Source: Cardiocondyla obscurior (taxonomy: Eukaryota > Arthropoda > Insecta > Hymenoptera > Formicidae). From it: a stretch of DNA of 64,000 nt. Shown piece by piece: positions 12,001 through 24,949 of the stretch; within the stretch, counting starts at the first letter, position 1; each line of letters opens with the position of its first letter. The stretch spans positions 124,001 to 188,000 of the forward strand of contig NC_091885.1 of NCBI RefSeq assembly GCF_019399895.1, read 5' to 3'. The translations under genes and the position numbers were made by a program. Under the pieces are notes generated by a model. The model was given only the letters and a program-made list of their open reading frames with translations. It did not search any database and was not told the DNA's origin.

Positions 12001-14828
12001 TTAGTCTGTGTTATTATTTTTCATCCACTCTTTAATAATTGATGTTAGTTTATCGTTGCTCATTATTGTAATATGATTACCTTCGATGGAATGCACTTGA
12101 ATTTGACTTTCAGTGACCTGAAAAATAATTTCTTGTTATAGAGCTATTTATATGTATACTAAATTTTACTAGCTTAGAAATATTAATCAAAATTGAATTT
12201 ACCCTGTGCAGACCATAATCCTCTTCTGGAAATGAAATAATTGGAAATGTGGGTTTCAACAATGTTATAGGTGATTTAAGGCGAGGTAACGAAGATATAT
12301 TATAATTAAGTATAGCAATTATATGATTATAAACCGTAAAATACATTAGCCTTTGATTTTCGGTAGTCAATGTATTTATATTTTTGATCATCGGGAAATG
12401 AGTGTGAAATATTTTTAACTTTTCTTCCACAGTGTTACATTTGTTCAATTTCAATATTAACTGCAAATAAAAAATTTGTATTTTATATGGCTTATAATAT
12501 TTGCATTTTATCAATCAAAGTTAAAAAAATTTATTAAATTCTTAATGACAATAAACTTTAATGAATAACTTTTATATAATAAAAATAAAATATTAAATAT
12601 ATTCTTTAGAATTTTATTTTTATTTTATTTTATACTTACCTTTTGTTCGTCAATTTTAGTGTACATTTTTAATAACCAAAGAATTATTAGATTTTGTAAT
12701 TCTTTTAATGATGTAGCAGGCATCAATTTATTTATCCATAATTTCAATAGATCAGGAGCTCCGTCTATTAGTATTAATCGTCCTAACAAGTTATTAGCTT
12801 CTAATAATCTTGCTAATTCAATGGCAATTAGTGATCCATATGAATAACCCACTATGAAAAATTCCTTCTGATTTTTATTTTTTTAATACATGCTAAAACA
12901 AATAAATATGAATTAGTATACAGGGTGTCCAAAATTAAACTTCGAATATGAAAACTGTGAATAGGGAATCAGATTTGGAGGCGAAAAGTCCTTTATGAAT
13001 TTGTAAAATTCGTAACCATTATTGAAAAAAAAATTAATTTATATAACGCATGAGCGACAAGGAAGATGCGGGTGAGTGAGCGCGACAAACGACGGTGCCA
13101 TTTTTAGCTATTCGTCTGTCGCGCTCACTCACCCGCATCTTCCTTGTCGCTCATGCGTTATACAAATTAATTTTTTTTTCAATAATGGTTACGAATTTTA
13201 CAAATTCGTAAAGGACTTTTCGTCTCCAAATTTGATTCCCTACCCACAGTTTTCATATTCGAAGTTTTATTTTAGACACCTTGTATAAGTAGCAATAATA
13301 TTTAAAATATGTAATTTTTTCAATTTATTTGTTTTTCTATATGTTTTTATATAAATTATAAAACATATATTTTATATAAAAGTTTAAATTAATGCAAAAC
13401 TTCTTACAGGCAGTAAATAAGCGGCTGATTTCATCACTGAATGACTTTCATTAGGAATATTAAGTACACCATGTTGCAAACACGTTGCTGCATATTTAAT
13501 TTCTGATGATGTGAATTTAAATACTTTTGAACAGTTATCGATTCCTGGCACGAATATTATGTTGTCTTCATTAACCTCTTTTTTTGTAACAAGTTCTATA
13601 AGTATATTTGGAACAAAATCTGAATTTTTCATTTTTTGAAACAGCTTATTAATATTTCTTAAATCATTTGTATCAGTTTCACTTGAGTCCAATATTTTTC
13701 CTTGTTCGGGTGTAATTGCCATTTGTTTAAGTTTAGAGAAATTCAGCATTCTTATATCTTGCGTTGTCAAGGAAATATCGAATTCTCTTTCTAATGTTTG
13801 CTTAATTTCAACTGCCATCATTGAATCCATTCCCATTTCAGCTAGAGAAACTTTTGGTGAAACAGCATTTGTGTTCTTTAATCCTGTTTTGAAATAAAGT
13901 AACAGAATAATATATATTTATTAATTTCTAAGTCCACAATCGCTTTATAATTTTTATACTATTACACTATTGTTTAGATTTACATGAAATTGATTTTACC
14001 CATTATCTCCGCAACTGTTTCATAAATATTCAATGATTTGTTAGCATTTTCTTTTTCGGCAACAACCATACTGCTTACAATAGGTCGATCTTGCAACAGA
14101 AATATTTCTAATGTATCCAAACAAGAGGATATTCTTTGTTGCAATGTACCACCTATTATCAATTCCTTATCTTCTTCTTGCATATCTGCAACGAGCCCAA
14201 CATCGCCAATAGCTCCCCATTGTATTGCCAAACCATGATATCCTTCTACCACACGTTTTTCGCATATTCTTTCCATTACGGAATTAGCCATTCCATAATT
14301 CGTTTGACCTGCGTTTCCTCTTCCACACGAGACGGAGGAAAATACAACAAAATGTCGAAGTTGCGGGCAGATAATTCTCGACAATTCGTCTATTTGCTTC
14401 GTCATCCATGCTTTTGATTTAAACGAATTCTTAAATGTTTGTACGGATTGATTTGGAAATATACAATCATTCAAAACAACTGCAAGATTAAATATCGCAT
14501 CCACTGGTCCTTTTGTCTCGGCAAACTCTAATATCTTTTTACAATTTTCATGTGTTACATTATCATCAATCGTAAGAATCTGCACATCAACACCATAAGA
14601 ACACCAAAGATTTATTCTTGATTGTTGATAACCCGTTCTAATTCCGGTTCTTGATGTGAAAACTATCTTTTTCGCACCTCGATGAATCAATTTATCTGCT
14701 AGTTCTAAACCAAAGCCACCTAGTCCACCGAGAATAATATAACATTTGTGTTCTAGGCAATAATATTGTGGATAAGCGAGTAAAGGATTATTTAAAAACC
14801 CTTTTTCTTCTTGAACTTTTATTATTAT
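12001..14828 (-). CDS. Fatty acid synthase C-terminal part: KR-ACP-thioesterase (partial, frameshifted)
   Basis: Five exons with matching phases and GT-AG borders can be read: 14828-14000, 13883-13408, 12892-12640, 12460-12203 and 12117-12001 (stop TAA at 12001-12003). Exon 1 is a ketoreductase: Rossmann GGLGGFG near its start, FSSVSCGRGNAGQ with the catalytic Ser, and NYGMANS with Tyr and the following Asn. Exon 2 holds the acyl carrier site GMDSMM, whose Ser takes phosphopantetheine, and the start of the thioesterase. Exon 3 has the nucleophile elbow GYSYGS, the last exon the catalytic His in EGNHIT. The order is that of animal type I FAS, cytosolic lipid synthesis. Exon 3 contains an A-run at its 5' end that puts a one-base shift before the nucleophile unless an internal acceptor is used. 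No upstream exons (KS, AT, DH, ER) appear in the rest of the window. A MITE sits in the intron 12893-13407. Confidence 0.8.
12921..13283. mobile_element. Foldback MITE, CAGGGTGTCC family, in FAS intron
   Basis: Near-palindromic: the outer CAGGGTGTCCAAAATTAAAC is mirrored by the right end near 13283, and the inner GAGTGAGCGCGACA is mirrored at the centre. Flanked by TA. It lies wholly inside the intron between the ACP exon and the thioesterase exon. Confidence 0.85.
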
Positions 14829-15036
14829 CTGTAAATAATTAATATTTTATTATTAATTTTAATATTAGGTACCTTATAATTTAATTAATTTTGTTAATAT
14901 TGCAAGTAAAAAAACATTTAAATAATTCCATAATATTAAAAAGTTTTTAATTAATGTTACTTATATTAATCAAAACCTAAAATATTATTAATTATTTTTC
15001 TATATATTTTTTTTAATCTATATATTAAAGAAATGT

Positions 15037-15091
<55 letters not shown>

Positions 15092-15469
15092 TGTCGTTTG
15101 GTAGATACCAGTACCTTTTCGGAGACTTAACGGTACATATCAGGACATTTGGCTCTTACTAGGACCGACCCGGTATTTCTCACACATATAAAGTAACATG
15201 TGGGGTCCGGTACCCGTATATCTAAATACATGCAATGTATAATACCAGATCCGAAATTAAGTACATAGTGTGTATAATAAAAAGACCGGTACCAACATAA
15301 ATAATATATGTAAAGTATAAAATAGGGACCGACATTAAATTTTAGTAAACTAAAGAGTTATTGCACTAGTTTTACTATAAATAAAATTTTTGAACGGTCC
15401 AGTCAGATAAAATATTATGACCATACCACTCTTATAATGCAAAATACAAATAATGACGACACTCTCAAC
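14829..15469. other. AT-rich DNA with (TA)n at about 15042-15088
   Basis: No coding sequence. A TA microsatellite of about 23 units precedes TTTTTGTCGTTTGGTAGATACC, which resembles the border of the inverted-repeat region at 18.17 and 18.81 kb (TTTTTGTCGTTCGGTACATA). The satellite block may thus have begun as a larger inverted structure. Confidence 0.5.
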
Positions 15470-18164
15470 TAATATATCTATTCAGAAAAACATTTTAGCG
15501 TCAATATTACAAACTCATTTGCTTACACTACGTTTTTAATTAAAACGACACCTCGAATGGTTTGGCAAGTTAATTCTTTAATCACGAATACGAAACTAGC
15601 GTAGATGTTAACTTGTGCAGATTCAACTACGTGCTCATTCAAAGCATTGAAATTCCTGAAAGAGATATTTCAAGTTCTGTTTTCTGATATTAAATTCTAC
15701 CAATACGACGCAGACAATAAACTTCGTAAATTACATTACGATACAGTTTATAAGTTTTAAACGATGTAACGTCACAAACAAGGTCCATTATCTGCGACGA
15801 ATTAGTAGAAATCAGGACCGGAAAACTGATCTTAATTAATCGGCTTTTTGAGTAATATCAACGCTGTAAATAAGCACGTCGTTCGAAATACATGTATTAA
15901 AGCACACACTAAATTCGTATTCGCGACTAAAGAATTAACTTGTCAAATGTTTCGAGATGTCATTTTGATTGTAAACGTAGTGTAACCGTATGAGCATGTA
16001 GTGTTGAAGCTAAAATGATTTCATAAAACGTTATATATGTTGAAAAGCTTGTGGCGATTTTAATTTTACATAGTGAAAATGATGTAGCCATGCAAGTCGC
16101 ATATTTTTAGAATAATTGGAAGATATTTGTAAAATATTTAAATCATATTTAACCGGTACCGATATTTGTCGTTACATCTAAGTACAGAGACCCAGTATGT
16201 GACGTTAGCACACAGTTTATAAATTAAATCATCAAGGTAACGTCACATTCTGGGACACGTTACTTAGATGTAACGACAAATGACGGTACCGGTCAAACGT
16301 GACTTAAATGCACTAATTTCTTGTAAAAATATACAATCTGCGTAAATACAACATTCTCATTATGTAAATCTCAAGCCGCCACGAGCTATTCAGCATACAT
16401 AACGTTTAATACAAACATTTTACTGTCAACTCTACATGAACATACTGTTACACTTTGTTTCAATCAAAATGACAACTCAAAACGATTGGAAATTAAAATC
16501 TTTAGGACCGAAACAAAACTAGTGTATGCGTTAATTTGTGCACTCGCAACTACGTGCTCATTTACACCATCGAGATTCCTGAAAAAGAAATTTAAAGTTT
16601 TGTTTTCCGGCCCTGATTTCTACCAATACGTCGCAGACAACGGACTTCGCATGTGACGTTACGACACAGTTTATAAGTTTTAAAACGATGTAACGTCGCA
16701 TGCGAGTTCCGTTATCTGCGACGTATTGATAGAAATCAGGACCGAAAAACTAATCTTAATTAATCGGCTTTATGAGTAATATCAACGCTGTAAATAAGTA
16801 CGTAGTTCGAATTACACGTATTAAGGCACACATTTGATTCATATTCGTGACTAAAGAATTAACTTGTCAAACGTTTCGAGATGTCATTTTGATTGAAAAC
16901 GTAATGTAACCGTATAAGCATGTAGTGTTGAATCTAAAAGGATTCTATAAAACGTTATATATGCTGAAAAGCTTGTGGCGATTTTAATTTTACATAGTGA
17001 AAATGATGTAGTCATGCAAGTCGCATATTTTTAAAATAATCGGAAAATATTTGTAAAATATTTAAGTCATATTTAACCGGTACCGATATTTCTCGTTACA
17101 TCTAACTAAAGAGTCCCAATATGTGACATTAACACACAGTTTATAAATTAAATCATCAACGTATAGTCACATTCTGGGACACGTTACTTAGATGTAACGA
17201 CAAATATCGGTACCGGTCAAACGTGACTTAAATGCTCTCAGATCTTGTAAAAATATACGATCTGCGTGACTACAACATTTTCATTATGTCAATCTCAAGC
17301 CGTCACGAGCTATTCGGCATACATAATGTTTAATACAAACATTTTACCGTCAACTCTACATGAACATACTGTTACACTTTGTTTCAATCAAAATGACAAC
17401 TCAAAACGATTGGAAATTAAAATTTTTTTAACCGAAACAAAACTAGTGTATGCGTTAATTTGTGCACTTGCAACTACGTGCTCATTTACAACATCGAGAT
17501 TTTTGAAAAAGGGATTTCAAGTTTTGTTTTTTTGATTTCTACCAATACGTCGCAGACAACGGACTTTGCATGTGACGTTACGACACAGTTTATAATTTTT
17601 AATACGATATAACGTCACATGCGAGTTCCGTTATTTGCGACGTATTGGTATAAATTGGGACCGGAAAATTAATTTTAAATTTACGGTTTAATAAATATTT
17701 TGACTTTAAAAATAAATTTTAGCCCAAATTTACACCATGAATCGATTTCATTTTTATTTAATGAGTATGATTTGTCCTTTACATATTAAAACAATATAAT
17801 AAATATTTAAAATGTATTTTAGTCCCATTAAGTTACAATGTATAAAAATTTTATTTTTTTAATATAATTTTGAATATATTATGTACAAATTATAACTAAT
17901 TATAAAATATAATGGTTATGGTCGTTTTAAATCTATGTATACTGCGTTTTACTACATGTATACGATGTTTGACGAGTTTTTAATACATTTTTTAATGGTA
18001 CTTATAAGTAACACTAGATAAAAAAAACAAAATTTGTACATATAATTGTATTTTGATTATACATATAAAAAATTATTTAAAAACTTTCGTCTAGAAGTCG
18101 ATGTATATCAATGTATATCAACGTATACAATATGTATACCGGTCCCGTTATGTACCGAACGACA

Positions 18165-18200
<36 letters not shown>
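15470..18200. repeat. Satellite-like tandem array of ~920-bp units, each internally inverted
   Basis: Units begin CTTAATTAATCGGCTTTNTGA at about 15832 and 16755 and share landmarks such as CGCCACGAGCTATTCAGCATA. A diverged partial copy lies at 15470-15831. Each unit folds: its first ~330 bp is a diverged inverse of a later ~330 bp (compare TCAAAATGACAACTC with the complement of GAGATGTCATTTTGA). Two shorter hairpins sit between, one around ACCGGTACCG..CGGTACCGGT and one around TACGTCGCAGACAACGGACT. Small frames inside are not conserved. Confidence 0.75.
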
Positions 18201-18205
<5 letters not shown>

Positions 18206-18752
18206 GGTGTCCCAGACATAACGAAGGATACTGGGAGGATAGATAGAATTGATTGAGACAAGTAGAAAATTCCCGTACCATTTTGCAAAAGTCTCAACCG
18301 TTATTGAGAAAAAAATTAAAATGTATAAATTGTATAGGCGTAAGAGCGACAAGGAAGCTGCGCGTGAGTGAGCGCGACAGGCGAATGGCTAGAAATGGCG
18401 CCGTCGCCTGTCGCGCTCACTCACGCGCAGCTTCTTTGTCGCTCTTACGCTTATACAATTTATACATTTTAATTTTTTTCTCAATAACGATTGAGAATTT
18501 TGTAAAATGGTACGGGAATTTTCTACTTGTCTCAATCAATTCTATCTATCCTCCCAGTATCCTTCGTTATGTCTGGGACACCCTGTATATATATATAATA
18601 ACATTTCTTTAATATATAGATTAAAAAAAATAGATAGAAAAATCTTCTATCTTCCAGTATCCTTTGTTATGTCTGGGACACCCTGTATATATATATATAT
18701 ATAATAACATTTCTTTAATTTATAGATTAAAAATATATATATATTTTTTTAA

Positions 18753-18808
<56 letters not shown>

Positions 18809-20222
18809 TGTCGTTCGGTACATAACGGGACCGGTATACATATTGTATACGTTGATATACATTGATATACATCGACTTCTAGACGAAAGTTTTTAAATAA
18901 TTTTTTATATGTATAATCAAAATACAATTATATGTACAAATTTTGTTTTTTTTATCTAGTGTTACTTATGAGTACCATTAAAAAATGTATTAAAAACTCG
19001 TCAAACATCGTATATATGTAGTAAAACGCAGTATACATAGATTTAAAACGACCATAACCATTATATTTTATAATTAGTTATAATTTGTACATAATATATT
19101 CAAAATTATATTAAAAAAATAAAATTTTTATACATTGTAACTTAATGGGACTAAAATACATTTTAAATATTTATTATATTGTTTTAATATGTAAAGGACA
19201 AATCATACTCATTAAATAAAAATGAAATCGATTCATGGTGTAAATTTAGGCTAGAATTTATTTTTAAAGTCAAAATATATATTAAACCGTAAAATTAAAA
19301 TTAATTTTCCGGTCCCAATTTATACCAATACGTCGCAAATAACGGAACTCGCATGTGACGTTACATCGTATTAAAAATTATAAACTGTGTCGTAACGTCA
19401 CATGCGAAGTCCGTTGTCTGCGACGTATTGGTAGAAATGAAAAAAACAAAACTTGAAATTCCTTTTTCAAAAATCTCGATGTTGTAAATGAGCACGTAGT
19501 TGCGAGTGCACAAATTAACGCATACACTAGTTTTGTTTCGGTTAAAAAAATTTTAATTTCCAATCGTTTTGAGTTGTCATTTTGATTGAAACAAAGTGTA
19601 ACAGTATGTTCATGTAGAGTTGACGGTAAAATGTTTGTATTAAACATTATGTATGCCGAATAGCTCGTGACGGCTTGAGATTGACATAATGAAAATGTTG
19701 TAGTCACGCAGATCGTATATTTTTACAAGATCTGAAAGCATTTAAGTCACATTTGACCGGTACCAATATTTGTGGTTACATCTAAGTAACGTGTCCCAGA
19801 ATGTGACTATACGTTGATGATTTAATTTATAAACTGTGTGTTAATGTCACATATTGAGACTCTTTACTTAGATGTAACGAGAAATATCGGTACCGGTTAA
19901 ATATGACTTAAATATTTTACAAATATTTTCCGATTATTTTAAAAATATGCGACTTGCATGACTACATCATTTTCACTATGTAAAATTAAAATCGCCACAA
20001 GCTTTTCAGCATATACAACGTTTTATAGAATCCTTTTAGATTCAACACTACATGTTTATACGGTTACACTACGTTTTCAATCAAAATGACATCTCGAAAC
20101 GTTTGACAAGTTAATTCTTTAGTCACAAATATGAATCTAATATGTGCCTTAATACGTGTAATTCGAACTACGTACTTATTTACAGCGTTGATATTACTCA
20201 AAAAGCCGATTAATTAAGACTA
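16755..20222. repeat. Inverted repeat, ~1.45-kb arms around a foldback MITE
   Basis: The sequence 16755-18200 is mirrored at about 18770-20222 with high identity across its full length (for example AAAACTTTCGTCTAGAAGTC at 18077 and its complement at 18872). The arms are separated by (TA)n tracts and the MITE at 18203-18585. The right arm ends abruptly at the junction with BEL/Pao sequence at 20222. Confidence 0.85.
18203..18585. mobile_element. Foldback MITE, CAGGGTGTCC family, in (TA)n
   Basis: Begins CAGGGTGTCCCAGACATAAC and ends with its complement; the centre holds GAGTGAGCGCGACAGGCGA and its mirror. It closely resembles the copy at 12921-13283 in its central block. A detached end fragment (CAGTATCCTTTGTTATGTCT then GGGACACCCTG) lies at about 18648-18685. 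Confidence 0.85.
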
Positions 20223-22059
20223 ACAAGACTCGTATCGATCTTCGCGAGTTTTGTCTATTATATACGTAAATTACTGCGGTCGACAGCAACACATCCGTCG
20301 CGCCCCTCGTACGTTCTCCACGCGCGACCAATGCTGTGGATTCACGCGATTCCATCCGCGAAATTCCTGCCGAGGGTCCCGACTCTCCCTCGCCCTGTTT
20401 CGTTCTCTCTTTTGCTTCATTTGAAAAATGCAGCAACGAATTATGCTTATTCTTACAAATTCTGCAACTTCCGTATGGATATTGCGCGGCTCGATACGAA
20501 TTCGACCGGAGGTAGTTCAGACACAAGCCCCGCTTCTTTATTTCAATGATACGCTGTTCTTTGAGTAACCCGGCGAAGTCCTGATACGCGTAAACCGTGT
20601 GATCATCGCGACAATACGAATAGCTGACCGAACCCGCCGTCATGTGCAACGCCTGCCGCTTGCTGTCGGACCGCGGCAACGCGCGCGAGTCCTCACGCTT
20701 ATGACTCGCGGCCTCTCGCCTCGGAATCGTCTCCAGCATGCGGTTGCGATGAACTAAGAATTCTTTAAAAATTTTCATAGTGGGTAACTCAGAACCAATT
20801 AACGACGCGTGTCATTCTCTCAGCGTGACCAAATCTAGTTTGGTACTCGACCAAAACACTAATATATCGTCTCATTTATTCGTCTCGCGTTTTAGAGCCT
20901 TTAGAGACAACAAATGTCGCGACACGCTATCGTATAAACTCCGAATTTCAATTGCATTCTCTTTGGTTAACGGTGGAAAATACATAATCACCTTAATATG
21001 CGCATACGCGATAGCCCTCTCATTACTGTATCGCTCGCCTAGCAAATTCCATGCAGCGTCATAATTTCCGTCGGATACTTTTAGCGCTTCTATAATACCA
21101 AACGCTTCTCCGGACAACGTTCCCTTTAAATATTGCAATTTTTCCACCTTTGCGAGGGAAACGTTGTTATGCACCACTGTGGTGAACATGTCGCGGAACG
21201 GAAGCCACTCTTCATACTTTCTGTTAAACAACGGCAGATTTAATTTAGGTAGTCTCACATGATTATACGCGACCGCGGCTTCCGTGCCGTTCGAATTGTT
21301 CACACTTGGTGTAGATGACGCCGTCACGCGCGGTTTGCAAACTCCGGCGATCTTGGTGCACAAATCATAATACGCGTTCTCAAATGCTTTGCGATTTCGC
21401 CCTTCGCTTTCGTCGAGATCTTCTATACGCGTTTGTATGGCGTTATATTCTTCTCAATACTCATCTAGCTTTTTTGTACGCTCGCACAATTAAACTCGCG
21501 TCGTCTTGTTTACGTTGGTCACGCAATTTGCATAACTCTCTACTCGCGTACATGCAGCCTTTATTGGCGCTCTCCGTTGCTTTAACTGCGCCAATAGATG
21601 TGCTGCCGTCGCATTGGGATCACTTGCCGATCCCCCAGCGGTCGCCATCTCGTAAAATTAATCACGCTTATCAATTTATTAGATTCTCAATCTCGCCGCA
21701 CGCGTTTCGCACAAAGAATCTCAAATCTCGCGACTTGCCTTCACGCTTACACTACCGGACTAATCATTACAAGGAAATTGGTGCAGATTTTGTCCAGCTC
21801 ACCGTTATGCAGCTTCTTGTCCTCGTCTCTCTGGAGTTCCCGTCAACTCCGTCACCATCGGTCAGCGCGGTCTCCCTCCGGTTGACCCTCCAACGGTTGC
21901 CTCCTCTCCTGGTCTTTCCACGCGAATCTGCCGACGTCCACTGGTCACCTTTTCCGGGCTGGATCCGGCTCGTAAAACCATCAATATGTCAGGGCCTCTA
22001 ATTTGATTCTCTGAATTGAGAAAATCCTCCGGAATGTTGGTCGGAATGAATTCAGGCAC
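20222..22059 (-). pseudogene. BEL/Pao retrotransposon gag-pol remnant
   Basis: On the minus strand 21363-20872 encodes the DUF1759-type BEL/Pao gag region (VRLPKLNLPLFNRKYEEWLP, KLQYLKGTLSGEAFGIIEAL). A frame change follows; 20778-20222 encodes the zinc-knuckle and pre-protease region (GSVSYSYCRDDHTVYAYQDF, GSCRICKNKHNSLLHFSNEA) ending at DVLLSTAVIYV, where the aspartic protease begins. Several knuckle positions that are normally Cys or His read Tyr. The 5' part (to about 22059) is frame-shifted. It is cut off on its 3' side by the inverted-repeat block at 20222, so reverse transcriptase and integrase are absent. Confidence 0.8.
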
Positions 22060-22089
22060 TCGCGAATTATATTAATTTTGTCAATATAA

Positions 22090-22476
22090 TTTTAATGTAG
22101 TCTCTTAAATACAAGAGTACTGCACGACCGTGAAAGCCATGTAGTTCGCCGGAAAAATGCTCCGTTGTACAAATCGCGAGTCGTAATAATTAATCGTGCG
22201 GCAGGCGTCGAAAATAAATGTGCGACTTCTCTCCGCACGTGCCGCGCTCACCTTTTTATATGCATACCATTTACAGAAATTTCTAAAATTTCCTTTGTTC
22301 GCTCGCGAGTCGTTATCCTCTATGTTTTTCTTTTCGGTTATTATTAACGTACAGTGGTCTCGTCATAGCCAAGAAAAATATGTTATAATATAAGTTCTGT
22401 CAATATTTAGATCCGCGGTCTAGAATCTTCGAGACTTTCTTTTGTTCGCGGTTCTATGTCTCAACTTAATAAATGT
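22090..22476 (-). other. Probable BEL/Pao 5' LTR and leader
   Basis: Lies directly upstream of the gag remnant on the same strand. A TATAAAAAGG box is at 22251-22260 on the minus strand, with a GC-richer leader after it. I could not define both LTR ends. Confidence 0.35.
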
Positions 22477-23590
22477 GTAACGGGATGCCCGCGTGCATCC
22501 CGTTCCGGTGTCCACCGATGGGCTGCCACGATCGACCATCCGCCAGGCAAAACAAAGGGCGCGGTGCGCCCACCCTTTTTTAAGACATCATAAACGCGGA
22601 CTTAGCGGGATCCCACCGAAAGAACGTTTTGCCGGCTAAGTCCGCATTCGAGCGAACAACGGAGATTTGCGAGCGTACGCGAAGCCGCGGATCAGTTTCC
22701 GGCCCGAACCACGCCAGACCGCGGCGCTTGGGAAGGCCCTTACTTGGAGCAGGTGTTCCCCAGGAGGTGCCGGAAAAAGAAGATAAAACGGGGCCATCCT
22801 CCGATCTAGAGCTCAGTTCCGATCAGATTCAGCGCGACAGCACGACAAGTTTCCGATCCGCTGCCGCGCCTTCCGATCCTAACACAAGCCACAATCGAGC
22901 ACGGGGTGAACGATAGTTCGTCTCCGCTGAGCGTTCTCAGCCGCCGCTTCCTTTCCGATACCGATTACCGGACGACCGAACCGCCCACGGGGTAAAGTGT
23001 GCTTCGCCTCTACCGAGTGTTCTCGGTGGCGGAAACTCGACGTTCAGTATCGGCGTCACTCCGAGCCGTCAGATATTCCGACGGCCCGAATCATCTCGCA
23101 CGGGCACGGTCCATCGGGGTGAGGAGTTCCTCGCCTCGGTCGAGAGTTCTCGGCGGCCGGCCATCGCGTGCACAACTCCTATTTCCTGCCACGCGCGAAT
23201 TAACGGGCTGCTCACATCTCGCGACGTGTGACAGCCCGCGGTGCGAACAACGATACATTGCGCGCGAAGAAGCTACATACGGAAAAACGACGTCGCGCGA
23301 CCGCCGGAATAAACACCGCGTGCCACCTGCGTCCCGGCGTGTTGCCACGAAAAGACGCGCGTATTCGACGAAAACCAAGCGATCGCGTCGATGCTATAAA
23401 TAGCTCAAAGCTCGCATTGTAAATACGTTTTTTGTAATCACCAAGTCGGTTGTAACCGCAAATAGAAATAAAACCGAGACTACACGAAACGGTGCGTATC
23501 TAATTTCGCCCCGGCCGGATTCCGTACACGCATCGATCCGCCGCTGTCCGGCGGATCGCCAGGCCGAATGTCCGGCCCGATCGGATAAAT
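22477..23590 (+). mobile_element. GC-rich LTR-like block (TGTAACGGGATG start)
   Basis: Base composition changes sharply to GC-rich at 22477 and back to AT-rich near 23600. The block begins TGTAACGGGATGCCCG and contains an AATAAA at about 23465 followed by more GC-rich sequence, as in an LTR with polyadenylation in R. No internal coding sequence and no certain right end or target duplication, so the class is tentative. Several frames of 60-130 codons inside have no recognisable domains. Confidence 0.35.
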
Positions 23591-23817
23591 CAGGGGGCGG
23601 TTTCAAGTTTGTGTAAAAGTGTAAGTAAATATGTTTGCGTGAGTACTTTTCTTTTTTTTCGATAGATGGTTTTATTGTATGTATGGTTTTTGTTTGCTCT
23701 GAAGTTTATTCGATAACGATAACCTTTATCTTTAATAATTGTGTCATTATTCGTTTACCGATCTGTTTTATTGTAATTTTTTTAAATTCTCGTATTTTTA
23801 AATTCGTATTCTAAAAA

Positions 23818-24572
23818 ATGGATTTTCCTGAATGGTCAGAAGAGGAACTTCAATTGTATGTTTTTATTATTTAAAGTAAATGCTTAATAAAATGCTTTTT
23901 AAATTCTATTTAAAAAAGGGTGTTTTACGTCTGAATTTGCTGAATCTCGAAATCTCGAATCTATTGTTGCCGTTTAAAACTCGCGCTGATTGGTTCTCTC
24001 TTGCTTGGCTTGCTTCTCGCCAAGCGAAAGAAAATGCCAGCTGTCAAAAAAGAGGTTTTGAGGTTTGGTTTTTTGAAGTAAAACATTGCGCGCGCACAAT
24101 TAATTATTATTAAAGCATGTTTCACGGTTCGAATTGCTATTTTATCGAATTAATGCGCGCGCGCAGCGCGCGCCTGTATTGTTCTAGTAATTTAATAATT
24201 TGTATAATTTTTTTTTTATTTTTAATATAGGTTATTTCATGAGATCGACCAAATGGCTATTATTTATTACAATAATATGGATCAGGTAAATTATTTTGAA
24301 ATCGTGTTATAATTTGAATTACTTTAGCATAATTTACTTTAGGGCAAAGAAAAGGATAATAATTTTTCGAAAGATGTTCCTAATAAACATGAGAAAAAAA
24401 AAGGGAAGGAGATTCTTCAAAAACAAGTTAGTTCTTTTATTTAAATTTTTACATTTATATATAAATATGTTACATCTTTTTTTATTTTCAGAGAACAAGA
24501 AGATCTTTAAAAAGAATGTTAATTAAAATTAAATTTATAGTTTATTTGTTTTTTAATATTTTGCATTATTAG
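23818..24572 (+). CDS. Candidate small four-exon gene, ~85 aa, unknown function
   Basis: Exons 23818-23855, 24231-24285, 24343-24426 and 24492-24572 join with consistent phase; introns are GT-AG (GTATG..ATATAG, GTAAAT..CTTTAG, GTTAGT..TTTCAG). The product starts MDFPEWSEEELQL, continues with an acidic/aromatic helix, then a Lys-rich stretch (KHEKKKGKEILQKQ) and an Arg-rich then hydrophobic C-terminus. I recognise no family. No single exon exceeds 84 nt, so it would be missed by frame scans. It neighbours the spliced RG-rich gene on the opposite strand in the same AT-rich block, so both may belong to one mobile element. Splicing is inferred. Confidence 0.35.
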
Positions 24573-24949
24573 TTTATTAATGCTAATAAAATTTATTCAT
24601 AAATTTATATTTTTTAAAATTATCTGTATGAGGAATATGTACATACTATATTAAACTTTGTGTTATTGTGAATTACGCTGTAATATTAATTGATTTTCTG
24701 ATACGTCGTCGACGAAGGTAATACCAGCTCCCGAACTGAATCAGATGCGTGTAGTGATCGGAATGCATAAAGAACAATTTTTTTAAAAAGATAAAAGAAT
24801 GGATTTTTGCGACTGCGAATGTCTGTGAGGCGTGTCTCACTTCAGAATCCGAACGCAATTATTTATTGTATTTCTTTTTTTCTTTTTTTTTTAACTATTT
24901 TTTCTTTTTTTTTGAAGTTGTGAATTTTCGAAGATTTGGATTAGTAAGT

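Noticed and set aside
17266..19707. Repeated 89-109-codon frames in the satellite
   Set aside because: Frames follow the satellite copies and are lost in the most diverged unit; no coding bias seen.
22629..23422. Arg-rich frames in the GC-rich block
   Set aside because: Overlapping frames on both strands with no domain; typical of GC-rich non-coding DNA.
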